Below are positions 1 to 7,728 of a stretch of DNA of 64,000 nucleotides, one piece after another. The position numbers and the translations under genes were made by a program. Source of the stretch: Streptomyces massasporeus (GTDB taxonomy: Bacteria > Actinomycetota > Actinomycetes > Streptomycetales > Streptomycetaceae). Where the stretch lies: the NCBI RefSeq assembly GCF_014648995.1, contig NZ_BMSE01000002.1, positions 186,001-250,000 on the forward strand, given 5' to 3'. The notes under the pieces were generated by a model. It searched no databases, was not told the DNA's origin, and worked only from the letters and a program-made list of their open reading frames with translations. The first letter of the stretch is position 1. Each line of letters opens with the position of its first letter.

Positions 1-1
1 C

Positions 2-859
2 ATGAAGCTGCTGCGAGTCGGTACGGCGGGGGCGGAGCGGCCCGCGCTGCTCGACGCCGAGGGGATCCTGCGGGACCTGTCGGGTGTCGTCGCGGACATC
101 GACGGCGCGCTGCTCGCCGACGAGGAGGCGCTCGGCCGGGTCCGGGCCGCCGCCGACGCCGGTGACTTGCCCGTCCTGGACGCCACCGGGCTGCGGGTCG
201 GGCCGCCGCTGGCGCGGATCGGCAAGATCGTCTGCATCGGGCTGAACTACCACGACCACGCGCGCGAGACCGGCGCCGAGCCGCCCGCCGAGCCGGTCGT
301 CTTCATGAAGGCCCCGGACACCGTGGTCGGGCCGAACGACACGGTCCTCGTGCCGCGGCGGGCCCTCAAGACCGACTGGGAGGTCGAGCTGGCCGTCGTC
401 ATCGGGCGTACGGCCCGGTACCTGGGGTCCGTGGAGGAGGGGCTGGCGCATGTCGCCGGGTACGCGGTGGCGCACGACGTGTCCGAGCGGGAGTTCCAGA
501 TCGAGCGGGGCGGGACCTGGGACAAGGGCAAGAACTGCGAGACGTTCAACCCGCTGGGTCCGTGGCTCGTGACGGCGGACGAGGTACGCGACCCGCAGGA
601 CCTGTCCCTGAGGCTCTGGGTCAACGGGGAGCTGAAACAGGACGGGACGACGGCCGAGCAGATCTTCTCGGTGGGTGAGGTCGTGCGGTACCTCAGCCAG
701 TTCATGACGCTGTACCCGGGCGATGTGATCAACACCGGTACGCCGGCGGGCGTAGCGCTGGGAGCGCCCGAGCCGAAGCCGTTCCTGCGGAGCGGGGATG
801 TCGTGGAGCTGGAGATCGAGGGGCTCGGGCGGCAGCGGCAGGAGTTCAAGGACGCGTAG
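2..859 (+). CDS. Fumarylacetoacetate hydrolase (FAH) family protein
   Basis: 285 residues, the usual length for the short FAH-family enzymes. These cleave C-C bonds in, or isomerise or decarboxylate, 2-oxo acids using Mg2+ or Mn2+. The core runs from about residue 75 (IGKIVCIGLNYHDHARE) to the end. It includes the KTDWEVELAVVIG strand carrying acidic metal ligands, the GGTWDKGKNCETFNPLGPW segment, and the C-terminal YPGDVINTGTPAGVALG signature. The ATG is the second base of the window, so its ribosome-binding site and any in-frame extension cannot be seen. The gene stands alone and converges on the LLM oxidoreductase at 958-1824. The exact substrate cannot be read from sequence; ureidoglycolate lyase-like or acylpyruvate hydrolase-like activity are the usual alternatives. 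Confidence 0.85.
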   Translation: MKLLRVGTAGAERPALLDAEGILRDLSGVVADIDGALLADEEALGRVRAAADAGDLPVLDATGLRVGPPLARIGKIVCIGLNYHDHARETGAEPPAEPVVFMKAPDTVVGPNDTVLVPRRALKTDWEVELAVVIGRTARYLGSVEEGLAHVAGYAVAHDVSEREFQIERGGTWDKGKNCETFNPLGPWLVTADEVRDPQDLSLRLWVNGELKQDGTTAEQIFSVGEVVRYLSQFMTLYPGDVINTGTPAGVALGAPEPKPFLRSGDVVELEIEGLGRQRQEFKDA

Positions 860-878
860 GCGCTCCGCCGGGAAGGCC

Positions 879-952
879 GGGGAACTGCGGTCCGTTTCCG
901 GCTGCAGGCAGTCCGTGGCCGGTCGCGCAGTTCCCCGCGCCCCTTGGGGCGC
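879..952. repeat. Inverted-repeat intergenic element between convergent genes
   Basis: GGGGAACTGCG at 879-889 is the exact reverse complement of CGCAGTTCCCC at 926-936. It is followed by a second hairpin, GCGCCCC-TT-GGGGCGC at 937-952. The string GGTCGCGCAGTTCCCCGCGC is, from memory, part of an intergenic element very common in Streptomyces genomes, often found between convergent genes. It probably folds into a terminator for the FAH gene (+) and the LLM gene (-). The terminator role is inference. Confidence 0.5.
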
Positions 953-957
953 TCACC

Positions 958-1824
958 TCACGCCAGTGCGGAAGCCAGGTCGCGCCACGCCTTCCTCGGC
1001 AGGGCGTCCCGCGGCGCACCGTCCAGGACTTGCAGGGCCACGTGGTCCGCGCCCGCCTCGAAGAACGCGTCGATCTTCGTGCGGATCGCCGCGTCGTCGC
1101 CCCAGGCGAACAGGGCGTCGACCAGACGGTCGCTGCCGCCGTCCAACAGATCGTCCTCGGTGAAGCCGTGCCGGAGGAAGTTGTTGGTGTAGTTCGGCAG
1201 GGGGAGGTAGATCTCCAGGAACTCGCGGGCGAGGGCGCGGGCGCGGTCCGGGTCCGTCTCCGGGACGACGCCCAGCTCCGGGGCGAGCAGCGGGGCCTCG
1301 CCCAGGAGCTCGCGGGCGTGCGCCGTGTGCTCCGGGGTGACCAGGTACGGGATCGAGCCCGCCGCCCGGTCGCGGGCCAGCCGGAGCGACTTCGGGCCCA
1401 GGGCGGCCAACAGGCGCCGGTCCGCCGGCACTCCGGCGGCGTCCAGGCCGTCGAGGTGCTCGACCAGCGCCGAGTAGGGGCGGGCGTACTGCTCCACCCG
1501 CTTGGCGTGGCTCACACCGAGGCCCAGCAGGAACCGGCCGGGGTGGGCCGACTCCAGCTCCCCGAAGGCCGTGGCGGCGGCGTCCGGTTCGTGCTGCCAG
1601 ATGCTCTGGATGCTGGTGCCGACCGTGAGCTTCGAGGTCGCCTCGATCAGCGGGGCGGCGTTGGCGGCGGAGCTGTTGCCGCCCAGCCAGACGGCGCCGT
1701 AGCCGAGTTCCTCCAGTTCGGCGGCGGCCTCGGCGAGTTCGCCGCGCCGGTCCGGGTCCTCCGAGCGCAGGCCTACGCTCCAGATGCCGTACCGGCCGAC
1801 GGTCTCCTTCAGGGGGGTGGTCAT
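958..1824 (-). CDS. LLM class F420/flavin-dependent oxidoreductase
   Basis: 288 residues with the bacterial luciferase-like TIM-barrel pattern: an N-terminal YGIWSVGLRSEDPDR, an ELGYGAVWLGGN strand, then LTVGTSIQSIWQ and PGRFLLGLGVSH, which in this superfamily lie near the F420 or FMN site. It most resembles the actinobacterial F420-dependent subfamily of about 285-300 residues. It is the last gene of a minus-strand run after the Gfo/Idh/MocA dehydrogenase (2435-3526) and the GlcG-like gene (1899-2438), with a 74-bp gap before it, so it may be co-transcribed. The start is the ATG at 1824, with GGAGGG about 11 bases upstream. The substrate is unknown. Confidence 0.82.
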   Translation of the reverse strand: MTTPLKETVGRYGIWSVGLRSEDPDRRGELAEAAAELEELGYGAVWLGGNSSAANAAPLIEATSKLTVGTSIQSIWQHEPDAAATAFGELESAHPGRFLLGLGVSHAKRVEQYARPYSALVEHLDGLDAAGVPADRRLLAALGPKSLRLARDRAAGSIPYLVTPEHTAHARELLGEAPLLAPELGVVPETDPDRARALAREFLEIYLPLPNYTNNFLRHGFTEDDLLDGGSDRLVDALFAWGDDAAIRTKIDAFFEAGADHVALQVLDGAPRDALPRKAWRDLASALA

Positions 1825-1898
1825 CGGTGGGGATCCCTCCGGTTGGGGCGCCGTGCTTGATCACGCGTACGCAGGTGCCAACCGGAGGGAGTCTCCGG

Positions 1899-2438
1899 TC
1901 ATTCCGGGTGCGGGACCTGGAGGTCCTGGAACCGCTCCAGCGCCTCGACCACGAGCCGGTGGTCCTGGAGCTGCGGCAGCCCCGACACCGTCACCGCGCC
2001 GATCACGCCCACGCCCTCGACGGTGATCGGGAAGGAGCCGCCGTGGGCCGCGTAGGTGTCCGGGTCGAGGCGCGAGGACTCCTCGAAGGTGCTGCCCTTG
2101 GCGCGGAAGCGGGCGCCGACCAGGTAGGAGGCGGAGTGGTAGCGCTCGACCACCCGGCGCTTGCGGGCGATCCAGGCGTCGTTGTCCGGGGTGGAGCCGG
2201 GCAGCGCCGCGTGGAAGAGCTGCTGGCCGGCGCGGTGGATGTCGATGGCGACCGGAGCCTGCCGCTCCCGGGCCAGCTCGACCAGGAGCGAGCCGAGCGC
2301 CCAGGCGTCGTCGTACGTGAACTGGCGGAACACCAGCAGGCGTTCCTGCTTCTCCAGCTCCTCCAGGCTCGGGGTGAGCTCCGGGTGGAACTTCGGGGTG
2401 AGCCCCTGGCTGTGCGAGGGGTTGCTCTTCTGGGTCAC
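1899..2438 (-). CDS. GlcG/HbpS-like (UPF0303/DUF336) heme-degrading-domain protein
   Basis: 179 residues. The ELEKQERLLVFRQFTYDDAW start, the APVAIDIHRAGQQLFHAALPG strand and the Gly-rich GGSFPITVEGVGVIGAVTVSGLPQ tail match the UPF0303 branch of the GlcG/HbpS fold. Proteins of this fold bind heme or small ligands; the physiological role of this branch is not settled. The start is the GTG at 2438, which overlaps the stop of the upstream Gfo/Idh/MocA gene by 4 bases (GTGA), so the two are translationally coupled. That coupling suggests a shared sugar- or polyol-related pathway controlled by the ROK regulator encoded divergently at 3575. Confidence 0.8.
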   Translation of the reverse strand: MTQKSNPSHSQGLTPKFHPELTPSLEELEKQERLLVFRQFTYDDAWALGSLLVELARERQAPVAIDIHRAGQQLFHAALPGSTPDNDAWIARKRRVVERYHSASYLVGARFRAKGSTFEESSRLDPDTYAAHGGSFPITVEGVGVIGAVTVSGLPQLQDHRLVVEALERFQDLQVPHPE

Positions 2439-3526
2439 AGGGTCACCGTCACCTTCTCGCGGGCCGAACGACGGGCGGCCTCCAGTACGTCCAGGGCGGC
2501 GGCCGCCTCCCGTGCGGTCACCGGGTTCGGGGCGCCCTCCAGCAGGGCCTTCGCCACGGCCGCATAGTAAGCGGGGTAGTCGCCGGGGAGTGTGGGTTCG
2601 GCGCGTCCGCCGCCGGTCACCGGGGACTCGCCGGAGCCCACGCGGCCCCACAGCGACTCGGGCTCCGCACCCCAGCCGGGGCCGGGGCGCAGGCCGTCCC
2701 GGAGCGCCGCCTCCTGGGGGTCGAGGCCGTACTTGACGTAACCGGCGGTCGAGCCCAGGACGCGGAAGCGGGGGCCGAGCTGGGCGGTCGTCGCGGAGAC
2801 GTAGAGGTGGGAGCGGACGCCGCCGGTGTGCGTGATCGCGATGAACGTGTCGTCGTCGGTCTCGGCGCCCGGGCGGCGGATGTCCGTCTCCGCGTACACG
2901 GCGGCCGCCGGGCCGAAGAGGACCAGGGCCTGGTCGACGACATGGCTGCCGAGGTCGTAGAGCAGACCTCCGATCTCTGCGGGGTCGCCGGACTCCCGCC
3001 AGCCGCCCTTCGGCTTCGGACGCCACCGCTCGAAGCGGGACTCGAACCGCCACACGTCGCCCAACTCACCCTCGTTCAGCAGCTTGCGCAGGGTGAGGAA
3101 GTCGTTGTCCCAGCGGCGGTTCTGGAAGACGGAGAGGAGCAGTTCGCGCTCCTCGGCGAGGGCGGCGAGCTCGCGGGCCTCGGCCGCCGTGCCCGCGACG
3201 GGCTTGTCGACGACGACCGGCAGGCCGGCCTCCAGCGCGGTCCTCGCGAGCGGCACGTGCGTCTTGTTCGGGGACGCCACGACGATCAGGTCCAGCTCGG
3301 CGGCCCGGTCGAACAGCTCGTCCGGCGTGGCGGCGAGGCGGACGTCCGGGAACTCGGCACGGGCCTGTTGCTGCCGTTCCGGGTTCGAGGTGACCACCGT
3401 GTCGAGGGTGAGGCCCTCCGTGGCGGCGATCAGCGGGGCGTGGAAGACGGAGCCGGCGAGGCCGTAGCCGACGAGGCCGACGCGGAGGGGCGAGCCGGGG
3501 GCTGTGCCGAGGGGTGTGCCAGTCAT
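2435..3526 (-). CDS. Gfo/Idh/MocA family NAD(P)-dependent oxidoreductase
   Basis: 363 residues. The N-terminal Rossmann motif LRVGLVGYGLAGSVFHAPLI sits at about residues 14-33. ELDLIVVASPNKTHVPLA follows, then the catalytic-type Lys in GLPVVVDKPVAGT, typical of inositol- and sugar-dehydrogenase-like enzymes, and the C-terminal beta-sheet domain (GGLLYDLGSHVVDQAL). The chosen ATG at 3526 lies just inside a 27-bp palindrome shared with the divergent ROK gene. A much longer open frame continues upstream but lacks family similarity and opposes the ROK gene. It probably oxidises or epimerises a sugar-like substrate; which one is not visible. Confidence 0.87.
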   Translation of the reverse strand: MTGTPLGTAPGSPLRVGLVGYGLAGSVFHAPLIAATEGLTLDTVVTSNPERQQQARAEFPDVRLAATPDELFDRAAELDLIVVASPNKTHVPLARTALEAGLPVVVDKPVAGTAAEARELAALAEERELLLSVFQNRRWDNDFLTLRKLLNEGELGDVWRFESRFERWRPKPKGGWRESGDPAEIGGLLYDLGSHVVDQALVLFGPAAAVYAETDIRRPGAETDDDTFIAITHTGGVRSHLYVSATTAQLGPRFRVLGSTAGYVKYGLDPQEAALRDGLRPGPGWGAEPESLWGRVGSGESPVTGGGRAEPTLPGDYPAYYAAVAKALLEGAPNPVTAREAAAALDVLEAARRSAREKVTVTL

Positions 3527-3532
3527 GCCACC

Positions 3533-3559
3533 CACTTTCGCAACGCTGTTGCCAAAGTG
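3533..3559. promoter_or_regulatory. 27-bp palindrome, probable ROK-repressor operator
   Basis: CACTTTCGCAAC at 3533-3544 faces GTTGCCAAAGTG at 3548-3559 around a GCT centre, with 11 of 12 arm bases paired. It occupies the 48-bp gap between the divergent Gfo/Idh/MocA gene (start 3526) and ROK gene (start 3575), where any promoter for either must lie. Autoregulation and control of the divergent catabolic gene through such a site is usual for ROK repressors. The assignment to this regulator is inference. Confidence 0.6.
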
Positions 3560-3574
3560 CAAGCGCCGGGGACA

Positions 3575-4966
3575 ATGGGGGGTGTGAAGAGGGCGGACGA
3601 CCGTACGGGCGGAGTGGGCGGCATGCGCGGGACGGGAGGCGCGGGGGCGGCCGGCACGGCCGGGGTCGGGGCCGGGTCGGGAGTCGGCGCCGGGGGTGGC
3701 GGGGTCAATCTGCTCGCCCTGCGCAGCCACAACGCCGCGCTGGTGCTCGACCTGCTGCGGACGGCCGGGGACGAGGGCATCAGCCGCCTCGAACTCGCCG
3801 AGCGGACCGGCCTCACCCCGCAGGCCGTCAGCAAGATCACGGCACGGCTGCGGGAGGACGGCCTCGTGGCGGAGGCCGGCCGCCGGGCGTCCACCGGGGG
3901 CAAGCCGCGCACGGTGCTGCGGCTGGTGCCGGAGGCCGGGCACGCGGTCGGGGTCCATCTGGACCGGGACGAGGTGCGGGTCGTGCTCGTGGATCTGCGG
4001 GGGACCGTGGTGGGGGAGCGCCGGGCCGCGCTGGATCTGGGGGCGGGGGCGGAGGCCGTACTGGGAGCGGTGGGGGAGACGGTGGCGGGGGTGCTGCCGG
4101 GTGGGTTCGCGGGGGGCTTTGGGCTTGGGCTTGGGCTTGAAGGGGACGTGCGGCCGGGGGCGGCCGGGTTGGACGCGGACTCGCTGCCGGGGCCGGCCGG
4201 GTTTGGAGGGGTCCCGTTGCCGGGGTCGCCCGGGCTTGACGGCGGCTCCCGGCCGGGAGCCGCCGGGTTTGACGGAGGCTCGCTGCCGGGGCCGGCCGGG
4301 CTCGATCCATCCCTGCTCGGGGTCGGCGTCGCGTTGCCCGGGCCGCTCGATCATGTCCGGGGTGTGCTGCACCGGGTGACCGGATTCCCCGGGTGGGACG
4401 GCTTCCCGCTGCGGGAGGCGCTGGCCGGGCGGCTCGGCGTGCCGGTCGTGGTCGACAAGGACACCAACGCGGCGGCGCTGGGCCTGGCCGCCGGGGGCGA
4501 GGGGGGCTCCTTCGCGTACCTGCACCTCGGCACGGGACTGGGGGCCGGGTTGGTCATCGGCGGCAGCGTGCACCGCGGGGCCAGGACCGGGGCCGGGGAG
4601 TTCGGCCACCAGGTCATCCAGCTCGACGGCCCGCCCTGCACCTGCGGGGACCGGGGGTGCGTCGAGGCCCTGTGCCTCGGTGCCGTGGCGCGCGGAGATC
4701 TGGACGAGGCGGCGCGAGTGCTGGGAGCCGGAGCGGCGAACCTCGTCGGGCTGCTCGACATCGACGTCGTCCTGCTCGGCGGCCGTACGGTGGCGGCGGC
4801 GCCGGAGGCCTTCGTGGGCGGGGTCGGTGCGGTGCTGGAGGCCCGGGCCCGGCGAACGGGCCAGGACGCGGTGCCGGTGCGCGTCGCGCCCGGCGGGGAC
4901 GGGGCCGTGGCGGTGGGGGCGGCGCAGTTGGTGCTGGGGCCGGTGTTCGGGCATGGGGGTGGGTGA
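3575..4966 (+). CDS. ROK family transcriptional regulator with in-frame Pro-Gly repeat insertion
   Basis: 463 residues from the ATG at 3575; a GTG at 3584 is an alternative start. A Gly/Ala-rich leader precedes a winged helix-turn-helix at about residues 48-118 (SRLELAERTGLTPQAVSKIT). The ROK domain follows, with VALPGPLD, VVVDKDTNAAALG and HLGTGLGAGLVIGG. The ROK zinc motif includes His345 (GHQV) and CTCGDRGC (Cys355, 357, 362). Residues 193-247 are five 11-residue repeats of the type RPGAAGFDGGS / LPGPAGLDPSL, wedged between the two halves of the first subdomain and absent from typical ROK proteins. It probably represses the divergent operon in response to a sugar. Confidence 0.85.
   Translation: MGGVKRADDRTGGVGGMRGTGGAGAAGTAGVGAGSGVGAGGGGVNLLALRSHNAALVLDLLRTAGDEGISRLELAERTGLTPQAVSKITARLREDGLVAEAGRRASTGGKPRTVLRLVPEAGHAVGVHLDRDEVRVVLVDLRGTVVGERRAALDLGAGAEAVLGAVGETVAGVLPGGFAGGFGLGLGLEGDVRPGAAGLDADSLPGPAGFGGVPLPGSPGLDGGSRPGAAGFDGGSLPGPAGLDPSLLGVGVALPGPLDHVRGVLHRVTGFPGWDGFPLREALAGRLGVPVVVDKDTNAAALGLAAGGEGGSFAYLHLGTGLGAGLVIGGSVHRGARTGAGEFGHQVIQLDGPPCTCGDRGCVEALCLGAVARGDLDEAARVLGAGAANLVGLLDIDVVLLGGRTVAAAPEAFVGGVGAVLEARARRTGQDAVPVRVAPGGDGAVAVGAAQLVLGPVFGHGGG
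4151..4315 (+). repeat. 33-bp tandem repeat (5 copies) inside the ROK gene
   Basis: Five consecutive 33-bp units encode 11-residue repeats alternating between RPGAAGxDxxS and LPGxxGxxxxx. The period is a multiple of three, so the frame is kept. The units lie between the helix-turn-helix region and the GVALPGPLD segment of the ROK domain, which normally follow each other directly. Confidence 0.75.
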
Positions 4967-5059
4967 GGTGCGGGGTGGTGGGGCGGATCGGGAGGTGTTG
5001 GGGGTGATGGCTGCGTCGGGGCGGGGCGGGGCGGTAGGGGCCGCTCGGCTCGTGCTCGG

Positions 5060-5179
5060 GGCGGCGGATTGCCCGGTGGCTTCGTTCCGCTGCTGGTGAC
5101 CTACGCGGTCCTCACCGCGGTCGGTGCCGTCCTCGCGGGATGGGCCCACACCCGCGCGAAGACCCTGGGGCGCCGCTGA
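5060..5179 (+). pseudogene. C-terminal remnant of a membrane protein
   Basis: The frame ending at the TGA 5177-5179 reads GGLPGGFVPLLVTYAVLTAV then GAVLAGWAHTRAKTLGRR. This is a hydrophobic transmembrane segment followed by a basic tail, as at the end of a multi-pass transporter. Upstream in the same frame there is only low-complexity G-rich sequence and no start or further membrane segments. It could instead be a tiny 27-residue gene from the GTG at 5096, but no ribosome-binding site is evident. The parent family cannot be named. It is immediately followed by the tandem array at 5203. Confidence 0.35.
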
Positions 5180-5202
5180 GGCCTGGGCCGCCGCCGGGCT
5201 CT

Positions 5203-5747
5203 GCCCGCCGTCCGGGTTCCGTCCGGCGCCGGGCCCTTTCCGCCGCCAGGCCCTGTCCGCCGATCGGGCCCCGTCCGGCGCCTAGCCTCGTCCGCCGACC
5301 AGGACCTGCCCGCCCACCGGGCCCTGCCCGGCGCCAGGCCCTGTCCGCCGATCGGGCCCCGTCCGACGCCAAGCCTCGTCAGCCGACCGGGACCTGCCCG
5401 CCCACCGGGCCCCGTCCGCCGCCAGGCCCTGTCCGCCGATCGGGCCCCGTCCGACGCCAAGCCTCGTTCGCCCACCGGGGCCTGCCCGCCCACCGGGACC
5501 TGCCCGCCCACCGGGCCCTGCCCGGCGCCAGGCCCCGTCCGACGCCAAGCCTCGTCCGCCGACCGGGACCTGCCCGCCCACCGGACCCTGCCCGCCCACC
5601 GGGCCCTGCCCGGCGCCAGGCCCCGTCCGACGCCAAGCCTCGTCCGCCGACCGGGACCTGCCCGCCCACCGGACCCTGCCCGCCCACCAGGCCCCGTCCG
5701 CCGCCAAACCCTGTCCGTCGACAGGGCCCTGTCCGCCGACCGGGCGG
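5203..5747. repeat. Degenerate 17/18-bp tandem array, about 31 units
   Basis: Head-to-tail units of 17 or 18 bp fall into a few variants: GCCCGCCCACCGGGCCCT, GTCCGCCGACCGGGACCT, GCCCGGCGCCAGGCCCC and GTCCGACGCCAAGCCTC. The variants are organised into a higher-order repeat: a five-unit, 88-bp block at 5520-5607 recurs at 5608-5695 with two mismatches at its end. There are no unique spacers, so it is not CRISPR. Long minus-strand open frames across it (GGRAGPGRRTRLGVGRG-like) are products of the repeat, without start signals or family similarity. It fills most of the gene-free stretch 4967-5822. Confidence 0.85.
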
Positions 5748-5822
5748 ATCCGCGCCGCCGTTCGGGGCCCGTTCGCGTCAAAGTCGTCTCGCGAACCCCG
5801 CCGCTCGGAATGTCACATCATC

Positions 5823-6623
5823 ATGCGAATCTGCACGCCCGCTCATCTCTGCCTGGCGGCGGCAGCGGCGGCCGCCGCCCTGCTCCCCGGTGCTCACCCG
5901 GCGCACGCGGACGCCCCCGCGCCCTCCTGTGCCGCGCCCGACGACCACACCTTCCCGCTCACCACCCGCATCCACGGCGGGCCGGACACCTACACGGCCG
6001 GGGGCGGGTTCGGGACCTGGTACGTCGACCTGACCAACACCACCGACCGGACCTGCACCGGGATCCACCCCGTGGTCGTGCTCATCGACGACAAGCGGGC
6101 CCTGGACCCCTCCCAGCCGCGCCTCGAGTTCTTCGAGGGCGAGCGGGCCCACCCCGTGCGGTTCGAGAAGACCGGCGAGGACGAACTCGTCGGGGCGTTC
6201 GCCGACGAGGAGGACCGGTTCGCCGGGTTCACCGTCGAGCCGGGCGGAACCGTCACCGTGAAGGTGCGGCTCACGCTCACCTCGGGCGCCGTGCCCAACG
6301 GCGTCACGGCCAACGCCGCGGTGGTGCAGCGGCACGACGACGACGGTGACTGGGTCGGGCAGTCGAACGACTACCGGTTCGGGATCGACGACGGTGAGGC
6401 GGGGACCGACACCGGCACGGACACGGACACCGACACCGGCACCGACACCGACACGGGGACGGAACCCCGCCCCGACTCCAGCGCCTCCGTCCCGCCCCGC
6501 GAGGACCGGTTCCCCTTCGCGGAGGAACTGGCCCGCACCGGAACCGGCACCCAGGTCGCCGCGGCGGCCGCGGCCCTGCTGCTCACCGGCGGGGTGCTGC
6601 TCGTCGCACGCCGCCGTCGCTGA
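5823..6623 (+). CDS. LAxTG-motif cell-wall-anchored surface protein
   Basis: 266 residues. A signal peptide (about residues 1-30, ending in AHPAHA) precedes a beta-rich extracellular domain (TYTAGGGFGTWYVDLTNTTD; VEPGGTVTVKVRLTLTSG). A Thr/Asp-rich TDTGTDTDTDTGTD linker follows, then a sorting signal: LARTG at residues 236-240, a hydrophobic helix and an RRRR tail. LAxTG is the motif used by class E sortases in Streptomyces. Sortase would cut between Thr and Gly and attach the protein to peptidoglycan. The ligand or role of the exposed domain is unknown. The linker is encoded by short GACACCGGCACG-like repeats. A class F sortase gene lies 1.9 kb downstream, but its preferred motif may differ. 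Confidence 0.8.
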   Translation: MRICTPAHLCLAAAAAAAALLPGAHPAHADAPAPSCAAPDDHTFPLTTRIHGGPDTYTAGGGFGTWYVDLTNTTDRTCTGIHPVVVLIDDKRALDPSQPRLEFFEGERAHPVRFEKTGEDELVGAFADEEDRFAGFTVEPGGTVTVKVRLTLTSGAVPNGVTANAAVVQRHDDDGDWVGQSNDYRFGIDDGEAGTDTGTDTDTDTGTDTDTGTEPRPDSSASVPPREDRFPFAEELARTGTGTQVAAAAAALLLTGGVLLVARRRR

Positions 6624-6662
6624 GCAGGACGTCCCGCCAGTCGGGACGCCGCACACGGGCCA

Positions 6663-6691
6663 TTCCGCAAGATCCCGCCACTGTCTAGGCT
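6663..6691 (+). promoter_or_regulatory. Possible -35/-10 promoter of the HAD gene
   Basis: TTCCGC at 6663-6668 and TAGGCT at 6686-6691 are separated by 17 bp, 40 bases upstream of the ATG at 6732. The -10 fits the Streptomyces TAGxxT pattern; the -35 is a weak match. The weak hairpin CGTCCC...GGGACG at 6630-6648 lies just before and could end transcription of the LAxTG gene. Confidence 0.3.
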
Positions 6692-6731
6692 GGGTCGTAC
6701 GCAGGACCGCGTACGGCAGGAGATCCCGCAC

Positions 6732-7511
6732 ATGGCAGACCGCAAGCCCATCGAGTCGTGGCTCACCGACATGGACGGTGTGCTCATCCACGAGGGCGTG
6801 CCGATCCCCGGCGCCGACGCCTTCCTGAAGAAGCTGCGCGAGTCCGGGAAGCCCTTCCTGGTCCTCACCAACAACTCGATGTACACCCCGCGCGACCTGC
6901 ACGCCCGGCTGCGCCGCATGGGCCTGGAGGTGCCGATCGAGTCCATCTGGACCTCGGCCCTGGCCACCGCCCAGTTCCTGGACGACCAGCGGCCGGGCGG
7001 CTCGGCGTACGTCATCGGCGAGGCCGGGCTGACCACCGCGCTGCACGACATCGGCTACATCCTGACCGACCACGAGCCGGACTACGTCGTCCTCGGCGAG
7101 ACCCGTACGTACTCCTTCACGGCCATGACGAAGGCGGTGCGGCTCATCCTCGGCGGCGCCCGGTTCATCTGCACCAACCCCGACGAGACGGGCCCCTCCA
7201 CCGAGGGCCCGCTGCCCGCGACCGGCGCGGTGGCCGCGCTGATCACCCAGGCGACCGGCAAGAAGCCGTACTTCGCGGGCAAGCCGAACCCGCTGATGAT
7301 GCGGACCGGGCTGAACGCCATCGGGGCGCACTCCGAGACCAGCGCGATGATCGGCGACCGCATGGACACCGACGTGCTGGCCGGCATGGAGGCCGGGATG
7401 CAGACGTTCCTGGTGCTCACCGGCCTGACCCGGCCCGAACAGGTCGAGGACTTCCCGTACCGGCCGTCACAGGTCGTGGACTCGATCGCGGACCTCGTCG
7501 ACCGGGTCTGA
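6732..7511 (+). CDS. HAD-IIA family hydrolase (NagD-like phosphatase)
   Basis: 259 residues, the normal length for NagD-type HAD phosphatases. Motif I is WLTDMDGVL (nucleophile and acid/base Asp, residues about 12-14), motif II is VLTNNS, the conserved Lys is in YFAGKPNPLMM, and motif IV is MIGDRMDTDVLAGMEAG. These cytoplasmic enzymes dephosphorylate small metabolites such as nucleotides or sugar phosphates, often as house-cleaning. The start ATG has AGGAGAT about 5-10 bases upstream. It stands alone between two genes for exported proteins. Directly after its stop begins a repeat that includes the stop codon region. Confidence 0.88.
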   Translation: MADRKPIESWLTDMDGVLIHEGVPIPGADAFLKKLRESGKPFLVLTNNSMYTPRDLHARLRRMGLEVPIESIWTSALATAQFLDDQRPGGSAYVIGEAGLTTALHDIGYILTDHEPDYVVLGETRTYSFTAMTKAVRLILGGARFICTNPDETGPSTEGPLPATGAVAALITQATGKKPYFAGKPNPLMMRTGLNAIGAHSETSAMIGDRMDTDVLAGMEAGMQTFLVLTGLTRPEQVEDFPYRPSQVVDSIADLVDRV

Positions 7512-7646
7512 ACCCCGGGCGGCGGACCGCGTCGAACCGGTCCGAACCCCGGGCGGCGGCAGGCGAGGGCCCGAACCCGCCGTCGTCCCCCGCCGCCGAA
7601 CCCACCGTCGTCCCCCGCCGCCGAACCCGCCACCAAACCCGTCGTC
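7510..7646. repeat. Short direct repeats starting at the stop codon of the HAD gene
   Basis: GAACCCCGGGCGGCGG occurs at 7510-7525, where its first two bases are the last two of the TGA stop, and again at 7544-7559. From 7572 a 25-bp unit (CGAACCCGCCGTCGTCCCCC plus CGCCG) runs about 2.5 times to 7646. No start codon, promoter or RNA fold of a known class is apparent. The stretch lies between the HAD gene and the secreted protein at 7729. Confidence 0.65.
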
Positions 7647-7728
7647 ACCCGTCCGGAGCAGCCGCCGCTTCCCTGAGGATGCGGCGACCCACTGCGCGGG
7701 GGAGGCTCCAGGCATCTGGAGGTTCACG

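Noticed and set aside
2435..5149. 904-codon minus-strand open frame across the Gfo/Idh and ROK genes
   Set aside because: Only the part up to 3526 shows family similarity; the rest is antisense to the ROK gene and is low-complexity Pro/Arg/Gly translation caused by high GC.
5203..5747. CRISPR array
   Set aside because: Repeats are contiguous with no unique spacers, the units are only 17-18 bp, and no cas genes are present. The Cas4-like nuclease at 40826 is far away and belongs to a different operon.
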